Shown in pieces: positions 35,401 through 45,251 of a stretch of 64,000 nt of DNA (position 1 is its first letter; the number at the start of each line of letters is the position of its first letter). Source of the DNA: DASZQL01 sp964391865. GTDB taxonomy: Bacteria > Planctomycetota > Phycisphaerae > Phycisphaerales > UBA1924. The translations under genes were made by a program, and so were the position numbers. The stretch spans positions 248,001 to 312,000 of the forward strand of contig CAYMNQ010000001.1 in assembly GCA_964391865.1 (NCBI GenBank), read 5' to 3'. Under the pieces are notes generated by a model. The model did not search any database, had not been told where the DNA came from, and saw only the letters and a program-made list of their open reading frames with translations.

Positions 35401-36093
35401 TCACGGCCTCAGGTTCTTGTCGCTCACGCTCTGTCGTTCGTGTGTGTAGAACAAGCGGGAAATCTCGCGCCCGAAATAGCGGGCGAACTTGTCCTCGAGC
35501 GCCATCCGCTCGTCGAGCGTGGAGGGCGCCTCTTCGGACTGGATGGGGAACTTGGCGTCCATCGTGTATCCGTTGGGGTCGTCGGGCCAGATGCGCTTGT
35601 TGTTCTCGACGTCCATGATCTTGACCCGCGCTTGGGCCGCTGGGGACACGACGCCGACCTCGCGGGCGAGCGTCCAGTCGTCGATCCTGATGTAGAGGAC
35701 GACCTCGGCGCCGACGCGCCGCCCGATCTCGACGATCGACATCGGCGCACCGTACCGCTCGGTCCCGGCGATGCGCATGGCGGCGGCGGACGAGATCACT
35801 TTCCCGCCGTCGGTCAGCTCCTCGCGGAGGATGTCTTCCTCGGCGGCTCGGGCGACGGCCTCGCGGATAGTGCGCCGGGGGAGTTTGTTCTTCGGATCGT
35901 CGAGGAACACGACCAGGGCGCGGTCGGTGGGCAGATCGCCGACTTTTTCGATCTTGGGCGGCCCTTCGATCGCCAGCACCGCGGCGCCGACGATGTTGCA
36001 GCCCGCGAGGGCGGTCATCACGCCTCCCGCCAGCAGCACGGCGAGCACGGCGCGAGCCGCGGAACGGACGCGGGAGAAAACGTGGTTCGGCAC
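35401..36093 (-). CDS. Hypothetical lipoprotein A of a related pair
   Basis: 230 residues with lipobox TALAGC. Its mature part (VVFLDDPKNKLPRRTIREAV; GAEVVLYIRIDDWTLAREVG; GREISRLFYTHE) shares layout and local sequence with the next upstream gene (VERLIVVDIIEY; DRITWLFYEHEE). Both look like envelope lipoproteins of a planctomycete-type family. It is 5 bp from the glycosyltransferase-like gene. Function unknown. Confidence 0.7.
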   Translation of the reverse strand: MPNHVFSRVRSAARAVLAVLLAGGVMTALAGCNIVGAAVLAIEGPPKIEKVGDLPTDRALVVFLDDPKNKLPRRTIREAVARAAEEDILREELTDGGKVISSAAAMRIAGTERYGAPMSIVEIGRRVGAEVVLYIRIDDWTLAREVGVVSPAAQARVKIMDVENNKRIWPDDPNGYTMDAKFPIQSEEAPSTLDERMALEDKFARYFGREISRLFYTHERQSVSDKNLRP

Positions 36094-36099
36094 GGCGGG

Positions 36100-36798
36100 T
36101 CAATACTCCGGGTAGTACGGCTCTTCGTGCTCGTAGAACAGCCAGGTGATGCGGTCGAGAATGCGTCGATCGAGCTGCCCCTGCACGACCTGCTGGCTCA
36201 TGTCGGTCGGGCCGATGCCCTGCTTGTTGGGGAAGGCGACGCGCAGGTCCTTCTTGTATTCGAACTCGCCGGGGGTTGGCGACTCCTGCTCGACGACGCC
36301 GACGCGGGCGCCGACCACGCCGTCCCACAGGTACGAGTTGCCCGGCTCCTGCAGGCGGTACTCGATGATGTCAACCACGATCAATCGCTCGACACCCAGC
36401 TCGGCGGCGACCTTGTCATAGGTCCACGTTGACCACGCCGGGTTCGAGAGTTGGAATTCGATCACATCCGCGCCGGGAACGACGCCCGTCGCGCCGATCT
36501 TCGGGTTCTCGGAAGCGAGGCGCACGGTGATCTGGCCGGTGAGCCGCCCGAGCAGCGTCGGGTGCGCGCCAAGGATCATCCGGTCGGCCATCACGATAAC
36601 GGCGTAGCTTTTGCCGCGCAGCCCGGTGTAGAGCGGCTCAACGGTTTGGGTCGACGATCGCTTGTACGACTCGGCCATCCCGCCGATGGCGAGTGGGATC
36701 CAGCACCCCGAGGCGGCGGCGACAAACGCGGCGGCGAGCGACAGCCCTGCCGTTCTGCGCACCCACTTCGACCAATCTGATCCGCCGAGTCGCCGCAC
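36100..36798 (-). CDS. Hypothetical lipoprotein B of a related pair
   Basis: 232 residues from a GTG start. Signal peptide with lipobox AASGC. The mature protein contains KSYAVIVMADRMI and a central strand-rich region, and ends LFYEHEEPYYPEY. It precedes lipoprotein A by 6 bp and looks paralogous to it. Together with the glycosyltransferase-like gene they form a three-gene operon on the minus strand. Confidence 0.68.
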   Translation of the reverse strand: MRRLGGSDWSKWVRRTAGLSLAAAFVAAASGCWIPLAIGGMAESYKRSSTQTVEPLYTGLRGKSYAVIVMADRMILGAHPTLLGRLTGQITVRLASENPKIGATGVVPGADVIEFQLSNPAWSTWTYDKVAAELGVERLIVVDIIEYRLQEPGNSYLWDGVVGARVGVVEQESPTPGEFEYKKDLRVAFPNKQGIGPTDMSQQVVQGQLDRRILDRITWLFYEHEEPYYPEY

Positions 36799-36924
36799 GC
36801 ATAATGCTCCGTTGATGCCGGTCCGAACGAAGCTCGAACCTGTGATTGGATGGATTGTCCTCGATGCGGTTCCGTGGTGCCAGTTGGGGAGTTTTCGAAC
36901 CCGGTCGTGTTTTGGCCGCCGAGG

Positions 36925-37416
36925 TCAGGCGTATCCCCGCCAAGTGAGCACTTTCCACCCCCAGCCGAGGAGCAGCCCGAGCAGGCCGAGCCAGAGCGCC
37001 CGTGCGCCAACCAGTGCCGAGGCGGCGCGAGCGAGGGTCGAGCCGGTCAGCGAAACGTACAGGCTGATCCAGAAGATGACCGCCGCGAGCACGGCGAGGA
37101 TCGCTCCGAACGGCTGGGTGCTAAACGACTGAACAAGTTGGCCGCGGACGGCGTGAGCGAACGCGGTTGTCATGCCGCAGGTCGGGCAGGGCTTGTCGAA
37201 GTAGGCGGCCCACAGGCAGGGCTGCAGACCGATCTGCGTGTGCGAGCCGTGGCCGGCGGCGGAAGGCTCGATCCAGCGCGCGGTGATGAGCACCGCGAGG
37301 CAGGAGAGCGCGACAAAGGTGGCGGCGAGGCGCTCGCGCGCGGGGATGCGGCGGACGCCGCCGGTTGCGGTGCCGACGGCGGTAGAGATGATGGATGGAG
37401 CGGTGGGCGGGTTCAA
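36925..37416 (-). CDS. DUF2752 membrane protein
   Basis: 163 residues. The hallmark CPTCGMTTAFAHAVRGQ of DUF2752 lies around residue 77, with hydrophobic helices before and after. Function unknown. Its start overlaps the nuoA stop by 4 bp (ATGA), so it is translated together with nuoA. Confidence 0.85.
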   Translation of the reverse strand: MNPPTAPSIISTAVGTATGGVRRIPARERLAATFVALSCLAVLITARWIEPSAAGHGSHTQIGLQPCLWAAYFDKPCPTCGMTTAFAHAVRGQLVQSFSTQPFGAILAVLAAVIFWISLYVSLTGSTLARAASALVGARALWLGLLGLLLGWGWKVLTWRGYA

Positions 37417-37811
37417 TCGAAGCGGAAGACGCCCTTGCGGTAGCCGTAGATGTACGCCACCACGGTGGTCGCCATGAAGAAGAGCACGCGCCCGAGGAAC
37501 ACCGCACCCTCGGGCGTCGCGGGGTCGATGTTCGAGTACGTGGCGGCCCAGGGGTACAGGAAGATGACCTCGACGTCGAAGACGAGAAACGTCATGGCGA
37601 TGATGTAGAAGCGCACGTTGAACCGCTTACGCGCCGTGCCGATCGGGGCCATGCCCGACTCGTACGTCATGGACTTCACCGAGCCGTCGCGCTGGGGGCC
37701 GATGGCACGCGTGAGCACGGCGTTGGCGACGGCGAACCCGACGGCCATCAGCAGGAGGATGGCGATCGGGCCGTAGGCGGAGAGGGATGATGCGAGGAGG
37801 ATCGAGATCAT
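37413..37811 (-). CDS. nuoA: NADH-quinone oxidoreductase subunit A
   Basis: 132 residues from the ATG at 37811; a GTG six codons upstream is possible. Three membrane helices and the NuoA signatures YESGMAPIGTARKRFNVRFY and FLVFDVEVIFLYPWA (acidic pair in helix 2) are present. It is part of the proton-channel interface of complex I. It overlaps the DUF2752 gene and lies 30 bp downstream of putA. Confidence 0.94.
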   Translation of the reverse strand: MISILLASSLSAYGPIAILLLMAVGFAVANAVLTRAIGPQRDGSVKSMTYESGMAPIGTARKRFNVRFYIIAMTFLVFDVEVIFLYPWAATYSNIDPATPEGAVFLGRVLFFMATTVVAYIYGYRKGVFRFD

Positions 37812-37840
37812 CGCGCGGGAGTGTAGCACAGCGGTGCGGG

Positions 37841-40800
37841 TCAGAGTTCGGGGGCAAAGCCTCGGCGCATGGTGTTCTCGCTGCAGGCGCGGGGCTCGAC
37901 GAAGTGATGCAGGTATTCAAGCCCGCCGGCCTTGGAACCGGTGCCGGACATGCCGAAGCCGCCAAAGGGCTGGCGGGCGACGAGCGCGCCGGTGATTGCG
38001 CGGTTGAGATAAAGGTTGCCGACGCGGAATTCGCGTCGGGCACGGGTGAGGTTGGCCGGCTTTCGGCTGAAGACGCCGCCGGTGAGCTTGTAGGGTGAAT
38101 CGTTGGCGATCGCGAGGGCTTCGTCAAAGTCCTTCGCTCGGATGATGGCGAGGACGGGGCCGAAGATCTCGTCGCGGGCGATGTCGTGGTCGGGCTTCAC
38201 GTTCGTGAAGATGTGCGGGCCGACGAAGGGCTTGCCGGTGGACTCCTCGAGCCCCGGCGGGACTGGCACGCCGAGCGGGAGCGTCGATTGCGCCTTGCCG
38301 CGCTCGATGTAGTGGAGGATTTTCTTCTTCGCGTCGGCGTCGATGACGGGACCGATGTCCGTGCCGGGGAGCGCGGGATCGGCGATGACGAGGGCTTTGG
38401 TTGATTCGACGAGACGCTCGACGAAATGGTCGTGGACGGCGTCGAGCACGATCACGCGCGAGCAGGCGGAGCACTTCTGCCCCTGGAACCCGAAGGCGCT
38501 GCGGCGGACGCCCAGCACGGCTTCGTCAAGATCGGCGGATTCGTCGATGATGACGGCGTTCTTGCCGCCCATCTCGCAGACGACGTGCTTCACGCGCGTG
38601 AGGGCCGAGGCGGCTTCGCGCGAAGCGAAGGGAGAGGGCGGGGCGGCGGCGTTGAGGATGTCGAGGCCGACATCGCGCGAGCCGGTGAAGGCGATGATCG
38701 CCACGCGCGGATCGCGGACGAGGGCGGCGCCGGTGGTCTCGCCCGGCGCGGGGACGAACTGGAGCGCGTCGCGCGGGCAGCCCGCATCCCACAGAATGTC
38801 GGCGAGGATCGACGCGATGCCGGGGGTCTGCTCGGCGGGCTTCATCACGACGGTGTTGCCGGTGACGAGCGCCGCGACCGTCATGCCGCAGCAGATCGCG
38901 AGCGGGAAATTCCAGGGTGAAATCACGACCGCCACGCCGCGCGGCTGGTGCCACTGCTCGTCGAGCTCGCCGATGAACTTGCCGATGCGGCTCGGCTCGA
39001 ACATGGGCACCGCGAGGCGCGCGTAGAACTCGCAGAAGTCGATCGCTTCGCAGGTGTCGGCGTCGGCCTCGCGCCATGTCTTGCCCGCTTCCTTGATCAT
39101 CACGGCGGAGAGCTGGTCGCGGCGTTCGCGCATGATCGCAGCGGCGCGGGTCAGCACTGCCGCGCGGGTGCGGGCGTCGGTGTCGCGCCACGTCGGGAAA
39201 AAAGCGTGCGCGCGGGCGACGGCGGCCGCGGCGTCGGCGGGGGTCTTGTCGTTCGTGATCCGCGGCACGGTGACGCGAGCGGCGGTTGCGGCGAAGGAAT
39301 CACGCTGCGATTTCTGGGAGAAATCTCTGAATGCTTCATTGATGAACGGCCGGGAATCGCCGACACCCTCCACCGACGGCGTGAGTTGGTGGCGCTCCGG
39401 CGCGATGATGAAGAGATCGGGTTTGGTCGGCGAATCGCTGGCCCCTGTCCCCGGCCCTCCCCCTGAGGGGGAGGGGGTGTGCGGGCTGGCGAGCAGCGTC
39501 GCCGGGTCGGCGTTGTCCATGAACCCGGCTTTGAGCCACGATTCGTTACTGGTGTTCTCGAGCAGGCGGCGGACGAGGTACGCCATGCCGGGGATCATGT
39601 CGCCTACCGGCACATACTCGCGTACGCGCAGGCCCATCTCGGCGGCGGCGCCCTTGAGCTGGTCCGCCATGCCGTGGAGCATCTGCAGTTCGATCGCTTC
39701 GCGCGGCAGTTCGCGCCGCTCCAGCCCATCGAGCACGGCGCTGATCGAGCGCACGTTGTGCGAGCCGAGCGCGAGTTTGACGCCCCCATCACCCACGCGG
39801 CGCGGCGTGCTCGACAGGATGATCTCCGCCATGCGTTCGAAACACGCGTCCGTCTCGCGCTTCGTGTTCCACACGGGGCTGGGCCAGCCCTGCTGCTCGG
39901 CGTTGATCGTTTCATAATCCCAGTACGCGCCCTTCACGAGCCGCACGCTGACGACGCGTCCTGTCTTCTTCGCCCAGTCGCAGACGCGGCGCGCATCGGC
40001 ATCGCCGCTCTTCAGGTACGCCTGCATCGCCAGCCCGGCCTGGAAATCGACCCTCTCGCAGCAGCGCTGGAAGAGCTCGATGGTCAGGTCTTTCAGCGCG
40101 AACTGCTCCATGTCGAAGTTGACGAACACGCCGTGCTCTTGGGCGGTTTCAAGGATCGGCACGAGGCGTTTCATCAACTCTCGGATCGAACCCTCGGCGT
40201 CTATCGGGTCGCAGCGCGCGGAGAGCGAACTGATCTTGATCGACACGTTCACCCGCGGCACGGGGCCGAGATGGTCGCGCTCGAGGCGGTCGTTGGGCTT
40301 CCACGCCGCCACTTCGCGCGGCAGGTTCTCGATGAGGTCGAGGTACTTCCGTTGGTACTGGTCGGCTTCAACTTCGGAGACGCACGCTTCGCCCAGCAGA
40401 TCGACGGAGAACGCGATGTTGTCGCCCCAGAGTTCCTTCAGTCCCGGCAACGCACTGGCCGCGTCGGCGCCGGCGATGAACTTGCCCGCCATCCCCTTGA
40501 TCTGCGACGAAATGGTCGACGCCATCATGCCCTTCGCCAGCCCGCCCGCCTTCAATCCGAGCGCCATCCCCGGCGGCGGCGTCACGCCCGGTTGCGAGAG
40601 GTAGTCAACGAGGTGCTCGTGGATCGCGTCGGGCGTCGTCAGCATCGGGAAGCAGTCGACGAAGCGGAACAGTTGGACCTTGAATGCCTGATCCTTCATC
40701 GACCAGTCCATCAGTTTGTCGGACCAGAACTTCGACGAGAGCAGGCCCGACTTGTGCCCGCGGGCGCGCTGCAGCATCTCCGCGCCGATCGACGCGATTC

Positions 40801-40906
40801 GGTGCTCGCGCCACGGGCGCTCGGCGGAGACGGGGGCGATGTCGATGCGCGCGGGCTTTGAGATCGGCGGCGCGGCGGGCGAAGAGCGGCGGGAGAACAG
40901 AGCCAT
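37841..40906 (-). CDS. putA: Bifunctional proline dehydrogenase / glutamate-semialdehyde dehydrogenase
   Basis: 1021 residues. Residues ~80-470: proline dehydrogenase barrel (FDMEQFALKDL, RLVKGAYWDYETINAEQQGW, GSHNVRSI). Residues ~530-1015: aldehyde dehydrogenase (ISPWNFPLAI, NTVVMKPAEQTP, FTGSRDVGLDIL, catalytic Cys in QGQKCSACSRV, PFGGFGMSGTGSK). There is no N-terminal DNA-binding domain. It oxidises proline to glutamate and reduces quinone and NAD. The linker between the two enzymes (about residues 475-510) includes the palindromic repeat shared with 25601-25641, encoding PHTPSPSGGGPGTG. Confidence 0.95.
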   Translation of the reverse strand: MALFSRRSSPAAPPISKPARIDIAPVSAERPWREHRIASIGAEMLQRARGHKSGLLSSKFWSDKLMDWSMKDQAFKVQLFRFVDCFPMLTTPDAIHEHLVDYLSQPGVTPPPGMALGLKAGGLAKGMMASTISSQIKGMAGKFIAGADAASALPGLKELWGDNIAFSVDLLGEACVSEVEADQYQRKYLDLIENLPREVAAWKPNDRLERDHLGPVPRVNVSIKISSLSARCDPIDAEGSIRELMKRLVPILETAQEHGVFVNFDMEQFALKDLTIELFQRCCERVDFQAGLAMQAYLKSGDADARRVCDWAKKTGRVVSVRLVKGAYWDYETINAEQQGWPSPVWNTKRETDACFERMAEIILSSTPRRVGDGGVKLALGSHNVRSISAVLDGLERRELPREAIELQMLHGMADQLKGAAAEMGLRVREYVPVGDMIPGMAYLVRRLLENTSNESWLKAGFMDNADPATLLASPHTPSPSGGGPGTGASDSPTKPDLFIIAPERHQLTPSVEGVGDSRPFINEAFRDFSQKSQRDSFAATAARVTVPRITNDKTPADAAAAVARAHAFFPTWRDTDARTRAAVLTRAAAIMRERRDQLSAVMIKEAGKTWREADADTCEAIDFCEFYARLAVPMFEPSRIGKFIGELDEQWHQPRGVAVVISPWNFPLAICCGMTVAALVTGNTVVMKPAEQTPGIASILADILWDAGCPRDALQFVPAPGETTGAALVRDPRVAIIAFTGSRDVGLDILNAAAPPSPFASREAASALTRVKHVVCEMGGKNAVIIDESADLDEAVLGVRRSAFGFQGQKCSACSRVIVLDAVHDHFVERLVESTKALVIADPALPGTDIGPVIDADAKKKILHYIERGKAQSTLPLGVPVPPGLEESTGKPFVGPHIFTNVKPDHDIARDEIFGPVLAIIRAKDFDEALAIANDSPYKLTGGVFSRKPANLTRARREFRVGNLYLNRAITGALVARQPFGGFGMSGTGSKAGGLEYLHHFVEPRACSENTMRRGFAPEL
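39442..39486. repeat. Palindromic dispersed repeat, copy 2 (inside putA)
   Basis: The core CCCCCTGAGGGGGAGGGGGT is identical to copy 1 at 25601-25641; the flanks differ. It lies in the linker between the two PutA domains. Confidence 0.85.
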
Positions 40907-41018
40907 TCCGGGTTCCTTCGGCGGCGCGACGGCCGCGGGAACGGGATTCTACCCGGTGCGACGTCACGCGAGAGGCCCCACGCACGCCAGGAACTGCGTG
41001 CTTGCGACCCGCGAACAA

Positions 41019-43493
41019 TCACATCGCGCGCGACGCCTGCCCGTCGGCATCGATCCAGAGGGGCATCCACGCCAGCACCACCGCCGCCGAGGTGATGCCG
41101 GTCTTTCTCGCGCGGATGGTGATGGTCTCAAGCGGCTCGGTGATCGGGTCCACGCCGGCGGCGCGCTCGTCGATCTCCGCCTGGCACTGCGCCTGAAGCG
41201 CCGCGAGTTGCTGCTTGATGGCCTCGACATTCTCTTCCGCGCGGCCGACGTCGGTCGATTCCTTCATCGAGCGCGAGACGCCCCGCGCCGCGGTCGATGC
41301 CCGGCCCACGTTGCCCGTGCTCACGGCTTTCTTGCCGAGGAACGCGCCGAGCACAGCGGCGCCGAATGAGATCGCGGTGCCGAACTTCGCCTGCTTCGCT
41401 TGCTCCTGCTGGACTTCCACTTGCTGCTCCGCGCGGCGGATGCGGTCCTGCAGCGCGGCGAACTTCGGGGCGTACTTCTCGCGCAGCTTCTCGGCGAACG
41501 CGTCGCGTTCCTCGCGGGCCTTCTGCGCCAGGCGCGCGCGGAAGTCACGCTCGCTCTCGCCCGGTTTCGACGCCTGCTTGAGCGCGGCGGAGCGGAAGAG
41601 ATCGAGCTTGCGGGTGCGGTACAGCGAGTCGGCTAGGTCCTTCTTCCAGCCGTCGTATGACTTGGGTTTCGACGCCTCGCCCGGCGGGGGCGCGAACGAC
41701 GCCCCGCTCAGCGGATCGGACGACAACTCCTCGGACGCGAGATCAAACGCTTCAGCGCTGTCCCAATCCACGGTCCCCAACGCGGCGGAGGGCGGGGCGA
41801 GTAACGCCGAATTCTCGGTAATGTCGACGCCCGCCTTCGCGTCGCTGAACGACACCTTCGCCACGCCCAGCAGCATAGGTTTGTAGAGCAGCGAGCCATT
41901 CGCGGGTCGCGGGCCGCGCGCGGGGATGAAGCACTGGCGGATCTCGGGCGGCAGGATCGGTCGGCCCGCGCTGGATGGGGCTGCGGGCTGGGACGTACTC
42001 CCAGACGCAGCAATCGATACCGGCGCGACCGCACGCGGCGATGGTTGAGACGCAGTGGACGTCGGCGCGTTGACCGGACCGGCGGGAGTCTGCTTCAGCC
42101 GCTTCAACTCCTCCCGCGTCATCGGCCCGCGCAGGTACGACATCGCCCAGCGCGTTTCGAACAGAACCAGGCGCGGATCATGCACGTTGTTCATCAGGAA
42201 CGCGCGGCTGCGCAGCCCGGAGATCATCGTGTCCATCGCCGCCCGGTCGAACCCGCGCCCTGCCTGCGCGCTCGCGCCCTCTAAGCCGTCGAGCAGGCGC
42301 TGCTTGTCGCGGTCCGTCTGCAATCGCCCGATGAACCACGTCCCCGCGTTCGAAAGCCCCTTGTAGTCGAGATCGACCGGGTTCTGCGTCGCCAGCACGA
42401 CACCCACACCGAACGCGCGGGCCTGCTTCATCAGCGTCAGCATCGGCTGCTTGCTGGGCGGGTTCGCCACCGGCGGCACGTAGCCCGCGATCTCGTCCAT
42501 GTAGATCAGCGCGCGGAGGCTCGTCGTCCCCGTCTGCGAGCGGGCCCACGCGAGCGAGGCTTCCAGCAGCATCGATACGAAGAACATCTTCTCCGCGTCG
42601 GGCAGGTGTGCGATGGAAAAGATCGCCAGCCTCGGCTTGCCGCTGGGCGAGCGGAGGAACGCGCCGACGTCCAGCGGCTCGCCCTCCATCCACGCGGAAA
42701 ATCCGGGCGACGCGAGCAGCCCGTTCAACTGCATCGCCAGCGTGAAGCGTTCCGGCGCGGGGTAGAACGCTTCGAGTTCCATCACCCCGATGCGCGACAT
42801 AGGCGGGGACTGGATCTGCTGGATCAGCCCGCCGAGGTCGAGCGAACGCCCCTCAGCCCACGCGGCGGCGAGGATGTTCGACAGCAGGATGTGCTCGCGC
42901 GAACGGATCGGGTCCGCGTTCACGCCTAGCAGGCCGAGCAGGCTCGTCGCCGTCGTGCTCACGCGCTCGCGCAGGAGTTCCGCATCGTTCAGGATCGCCG
43001 GCGGCGGAGCGTCGAACGAGCGCAGCACCGACACCGGGATGCCCGCGTTCGAGCCGGGTGTATACACCGCGAAATCCGCTGATTCACGCAGACGCTTGAT
43101 GCGCTCGCCGCTCTGCCCCCACGCCGACAGCCCGTCGCGCCACTTCTTCGCTTCCTTATCCGCGAGCTGCGCGGCGGAGAGCCCCTGCCGAGCGCCGTCG
43201 TCCGCGTTGACCCAAGGCTCGAAATCGCGCGGGGCGAGATGGGGGAACGTGAGCAGCAGGTTCGCGAGGTCGCCCTTCGGGTCGATGATGATCGCCGGGA
43301 TGCCGTCGATCGCGGCTTCTTCCAGCAGCGAGAGGCACAGCCCGGTCTTGCCGCTGCCCGTCATCCCGACACACACGGCGTGGGTCACGAGGTCTTTCGA
43401 GTCGTAGAGCAGGAGGTCGTCGGTCGGAGCGCCGGTCTCGGGCGCAAGCTCGCGACCGAGATAGAACGAGCCGAGGAGTTCAAAGTCGGTCAT
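41019..43493 (-). CDS. HerA/FtsK-superfamily ATPase (DUF87/DUF853-like)
   Basis: 824 residues from the ATG at 43493. Walker A GMTGSGKTG (about residues 42-50), Walker B ALIYMDEIAG (about 335) and the sensor region VVLATQNPVDLDYKGLSNAG define a HerA-type hexameric ATPase that acts on DNA or protein. The C-terminal ~250 residues hold a coiled coil (FAEKLREKYAPKFAALQDRI onward). Neither nurA nor other repair genes flank it. It lies between putA and nuoN. It may serve in DNA translocation or processing; the partner is unknown. Confidence 0.82.
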   Translation of the reverse strand: MTDFELLGSFYLGRELAPETGAPTDDLLLYDSKDLVTHAVCVGMTGSGKTGLCLSLLEEAAIDGIPAIIIDPKGDLANLLLTFPHLAPRDFEPWVNADDGARQGLSAAQLADKEAKKWRDGLSAWGQSGERIKRLRESADFAVYTPGSNAGIPVSVLRSFDAPPPAILNDAELLRERVSTTATSLLGLLGVNADPIRSREHILLSNILAAAWAEGRSLDLGGLIQQIQSPPMSRIGVMELEAFYPAPERFTLAMQLNGLLASPGFSAWMEGEPLDVGAFLRSPSGKPRLAIFSIAHLPDAEKMFFVSMLLEASLAWARSQTGTTSLRALIYMDEIAGYVPPVANPPSKQPMLTLMKQARAFGVGVVLATQNPVDLDYKGLSNAGTWFIGRLQTDRDKQRLLDGLEGASAQAGRGFDRAAMDTMISGLRSRAFLMNNVHDPRLVLFETRWAMSYLRGPMTREELKRLKQTPAGPVNAPTSTASQPSPRAVAPVSIAASGSTSQPAAPSSAGRPILPPEIRQCFIPARGPRPANGSLLYKPMLLGVAKVSFSDAKAGVDITENSALLAPPSAALGTVDWDSAEAFDLASEELSSDPLSGASFAPPPGEASKPKSYDGWKKDLADSLYRTRKLDLFRSAALKQASKPGESERDFRARLAQKAREERDAFAEKLREKYAPKFAALQDRIRRAEQQVEVQQEQAKQAKFGTAISFGAAVLGAFLGKKAVSTGNVGRASTAARGVSRSMKESTDVGRAEENVEAIKQQLAALQAQCQAEIDERAAGVDPITEPLETITIRARKTGITSAAVVLAWMPLWIDADGQASRAM

Positions 43494-43589
43494 CGCGCGC
43501 CTCCGATAGAGCATCAGAGTGTATGAACCGCGCGGCGTGATCCGAAATCAGACGCGAAGCATGATCGAACGATCTACTTAGCGCTCCGA

Positions 43590-45251
43590 TCAGCGCTCCG
43601 AGCGCCCCGCCGCGTCGCCCAACTTCTCAATCACCGACGTGGCCTTCGGCTCTCTGTACTCCATCGCGGCGGCGGTACGCCGGATGATCGTCCCCGCGGG
43701 GATCACCAGCACGATGACCGCGACCGCGGAGAGCAGCGCCGCGATGCCGCGCGACTGGAACGGGCAGCCGACCAGCGGCTCGGCCCGCTCGTCGCGCTTC
43801 TCCAGCAGCGGCGCGGCGACCAGCCGCAGGTAGTAGAACGCCGCGATCGCGGAGTTCAGGCCCATCACCACGACGAGCGTGATCTCGCCCGCCGAGATGG
43901 CGCTGGTGAAGAGGTAGAACTTTCCGAAGAACCCGAGCAGCGGCGGGAGCCCGAGGAGCGACGCGGCGCAGATCACCATCACCCAGCCGAGCATCGGGTG
44001 CGTCGAGCAGAGGCCGCGCAGGTCATCGACCGTCTCGATTTCCTCGGGCTTGCCATCGCGTCCGCGCCGTTCGAGGCAGGCGAGCACCGCGAAGGTGCCG
44101 AGGTTCATGAAGCCGTAGCACACGAGGTAGAAGAGCGTCGCTGCGATGCCGTTCTGGGCCGGGTCGCCCGGCGCGTCGCCGCGCGGGCCGGCGATCAGGC
44201 CCACGAGCATGTACCCCGAGTGCGCGATCGACGAGTACGCGAGCATGCGCTTCACGTTCGACTGCAGGATCGCCATCACGTTGCCGACGGTCATCGTGAG
44301 CGCCGCCATCACCCAAAGGGTGACGCGCACCGGCTCGGGCAGCCTGTTCCAATCGTCGCCGTGGTTCCAGCCGAGCGTCGAGAGGAGCAGCGTGAGCGTG
44401 ATGATGCCCGCCGCCTTGGGAACGAACGCGAGGAACGCCGACACGCTGCTCGCGGCCCCTTCGTACACGTCGGGCGTGTAGAAGTGCATCGGAACCGCGG
44501 CGATCTTGAACGACACGCCGATGATCGACATGATCATCCCCAGCAGCGCGATCATCCCCAGTTGCCCGTCCGGGCTGCGACCGACCTGCTCGGCGAGGAT
44601 CGCGGCGATGCCGGGCGAATCCGCGTTGCCGAAAAGCGACGTGGTGCCCGTGGCGCCGTAGAGCAGCGCGAAGCCGAAGAGGAATGTGGCCGCCCCGAAG
44701 GCGCCGAGGAAGAAGTACTTCACGCCCGCTTCCTGCGACTTGAATGAGCGGGTCGAGATGCTCACCATTACGTACGTCGGCAGGCTCGTAAGTTCGAGCG
44801 CCAGGAAAATCCAGATCAGGTCGTCGGCGGAGGTCGTTAGCAGCAGCCCGGTGATGCTGAAGAGGAAGAACGAATAGAACTCGCCGCGATTGGAGCGGAT
44901 GGGATCGAAAGATCCGCCGCGAGAGACTGAGTCTTCATATTCGCGGTCCACCGTCCCGCTCGCGAGCAGGCACAGCAGCACGCCGACGGCACAGATGACC
45001 GTCTTCGCGAAGGGCATCAGGTTCGGCAACAGCGACGTGGGCGACGCGGGGACGAACGTCGAGACGATCGCCGCGATGACGAGAGACGCCGCCGTCACCG
45101 GCCCGGTCAGCCGCCGGATCGAGAACGATTTCGACAGCGCCATCACCATCACCACCACCGTGGCGACAAAGAGAATCACCTCAGGCACGAGATAGCGCAG
45201 CTTCTCGACCATCGGCAATGCTTCGGCGGCGAGCAGGGCGTGGCTGGTCAT
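43590..45251 (-). CDS. nuoN: NADH-quinone oxidoreductase subunit N
   Basis: 553 residues with about 14 membrane helices. Contains the antiporter-like core (YVMVSISTRS, KIAAVPMHFYTPDVYEGA, KRMLAYSSIAHSGYMLVG) with the conserved lysines used in proton pumping. The start overlaps the nuoM stop (ATGA). Last gene of the minus-strand nuoJKLMN operon. Confidence 0.95.
   Translation of the reverse strand: MTSHALLAAEALPMVEKLRYLVPEVILFVATVVVMVMALSKSFSIRRLTGPVTAASLVIAAIVSTFVPASPTSLLPNLMPFAKTVICAVGVLLCLLASGTVDREYEDSVSRGGSFDPIRSNRGEFYSFFLFSITGLLLTTSADDLIWIFLALELTSLPTYVMVSISTRSFKSQEAGVKYFFLGAFGAATFLFGFALLYGATGTTSLFGNADSPGIAAILAEQVGRSPDGQLGMIALLGMIMSIIGVSFKIAAVPMHFYTPDVYEGAASSVSAFLAFVPKAAGIITLTLLLSTLGWNHGDDWNRLPEPVRVTLWVMAALTMTVGNVMAILQSNVKRMLAYSSIAHSGYMLVGLIAGPRGDAPGDPAQNGIAATLFYLVCYGFMNLGTFAVLACLERRGRDGKPEEIETVDDLRGLCSTHPMLGWVMVICAASLLGLPPLLGFFGKFYLFTSAISAGEITLVVVMGLNSAIAAFYYLRLVAAPLLEKRDERAEPLVGCPFQSRGIAALLSAVAVIVLVIPAGTIIRRTAAAMEYREPKATSVIEKLGDAAGRSER

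Noticed and set aside
34271..36328. A single 685-codon minus-strand frame spanning the glycosyltransferase and lipoprotein A
   Set aside because: The upper part is arginine-rich nonsense in the shadow of the lipoprotein genes. The real gene starts at 35395.
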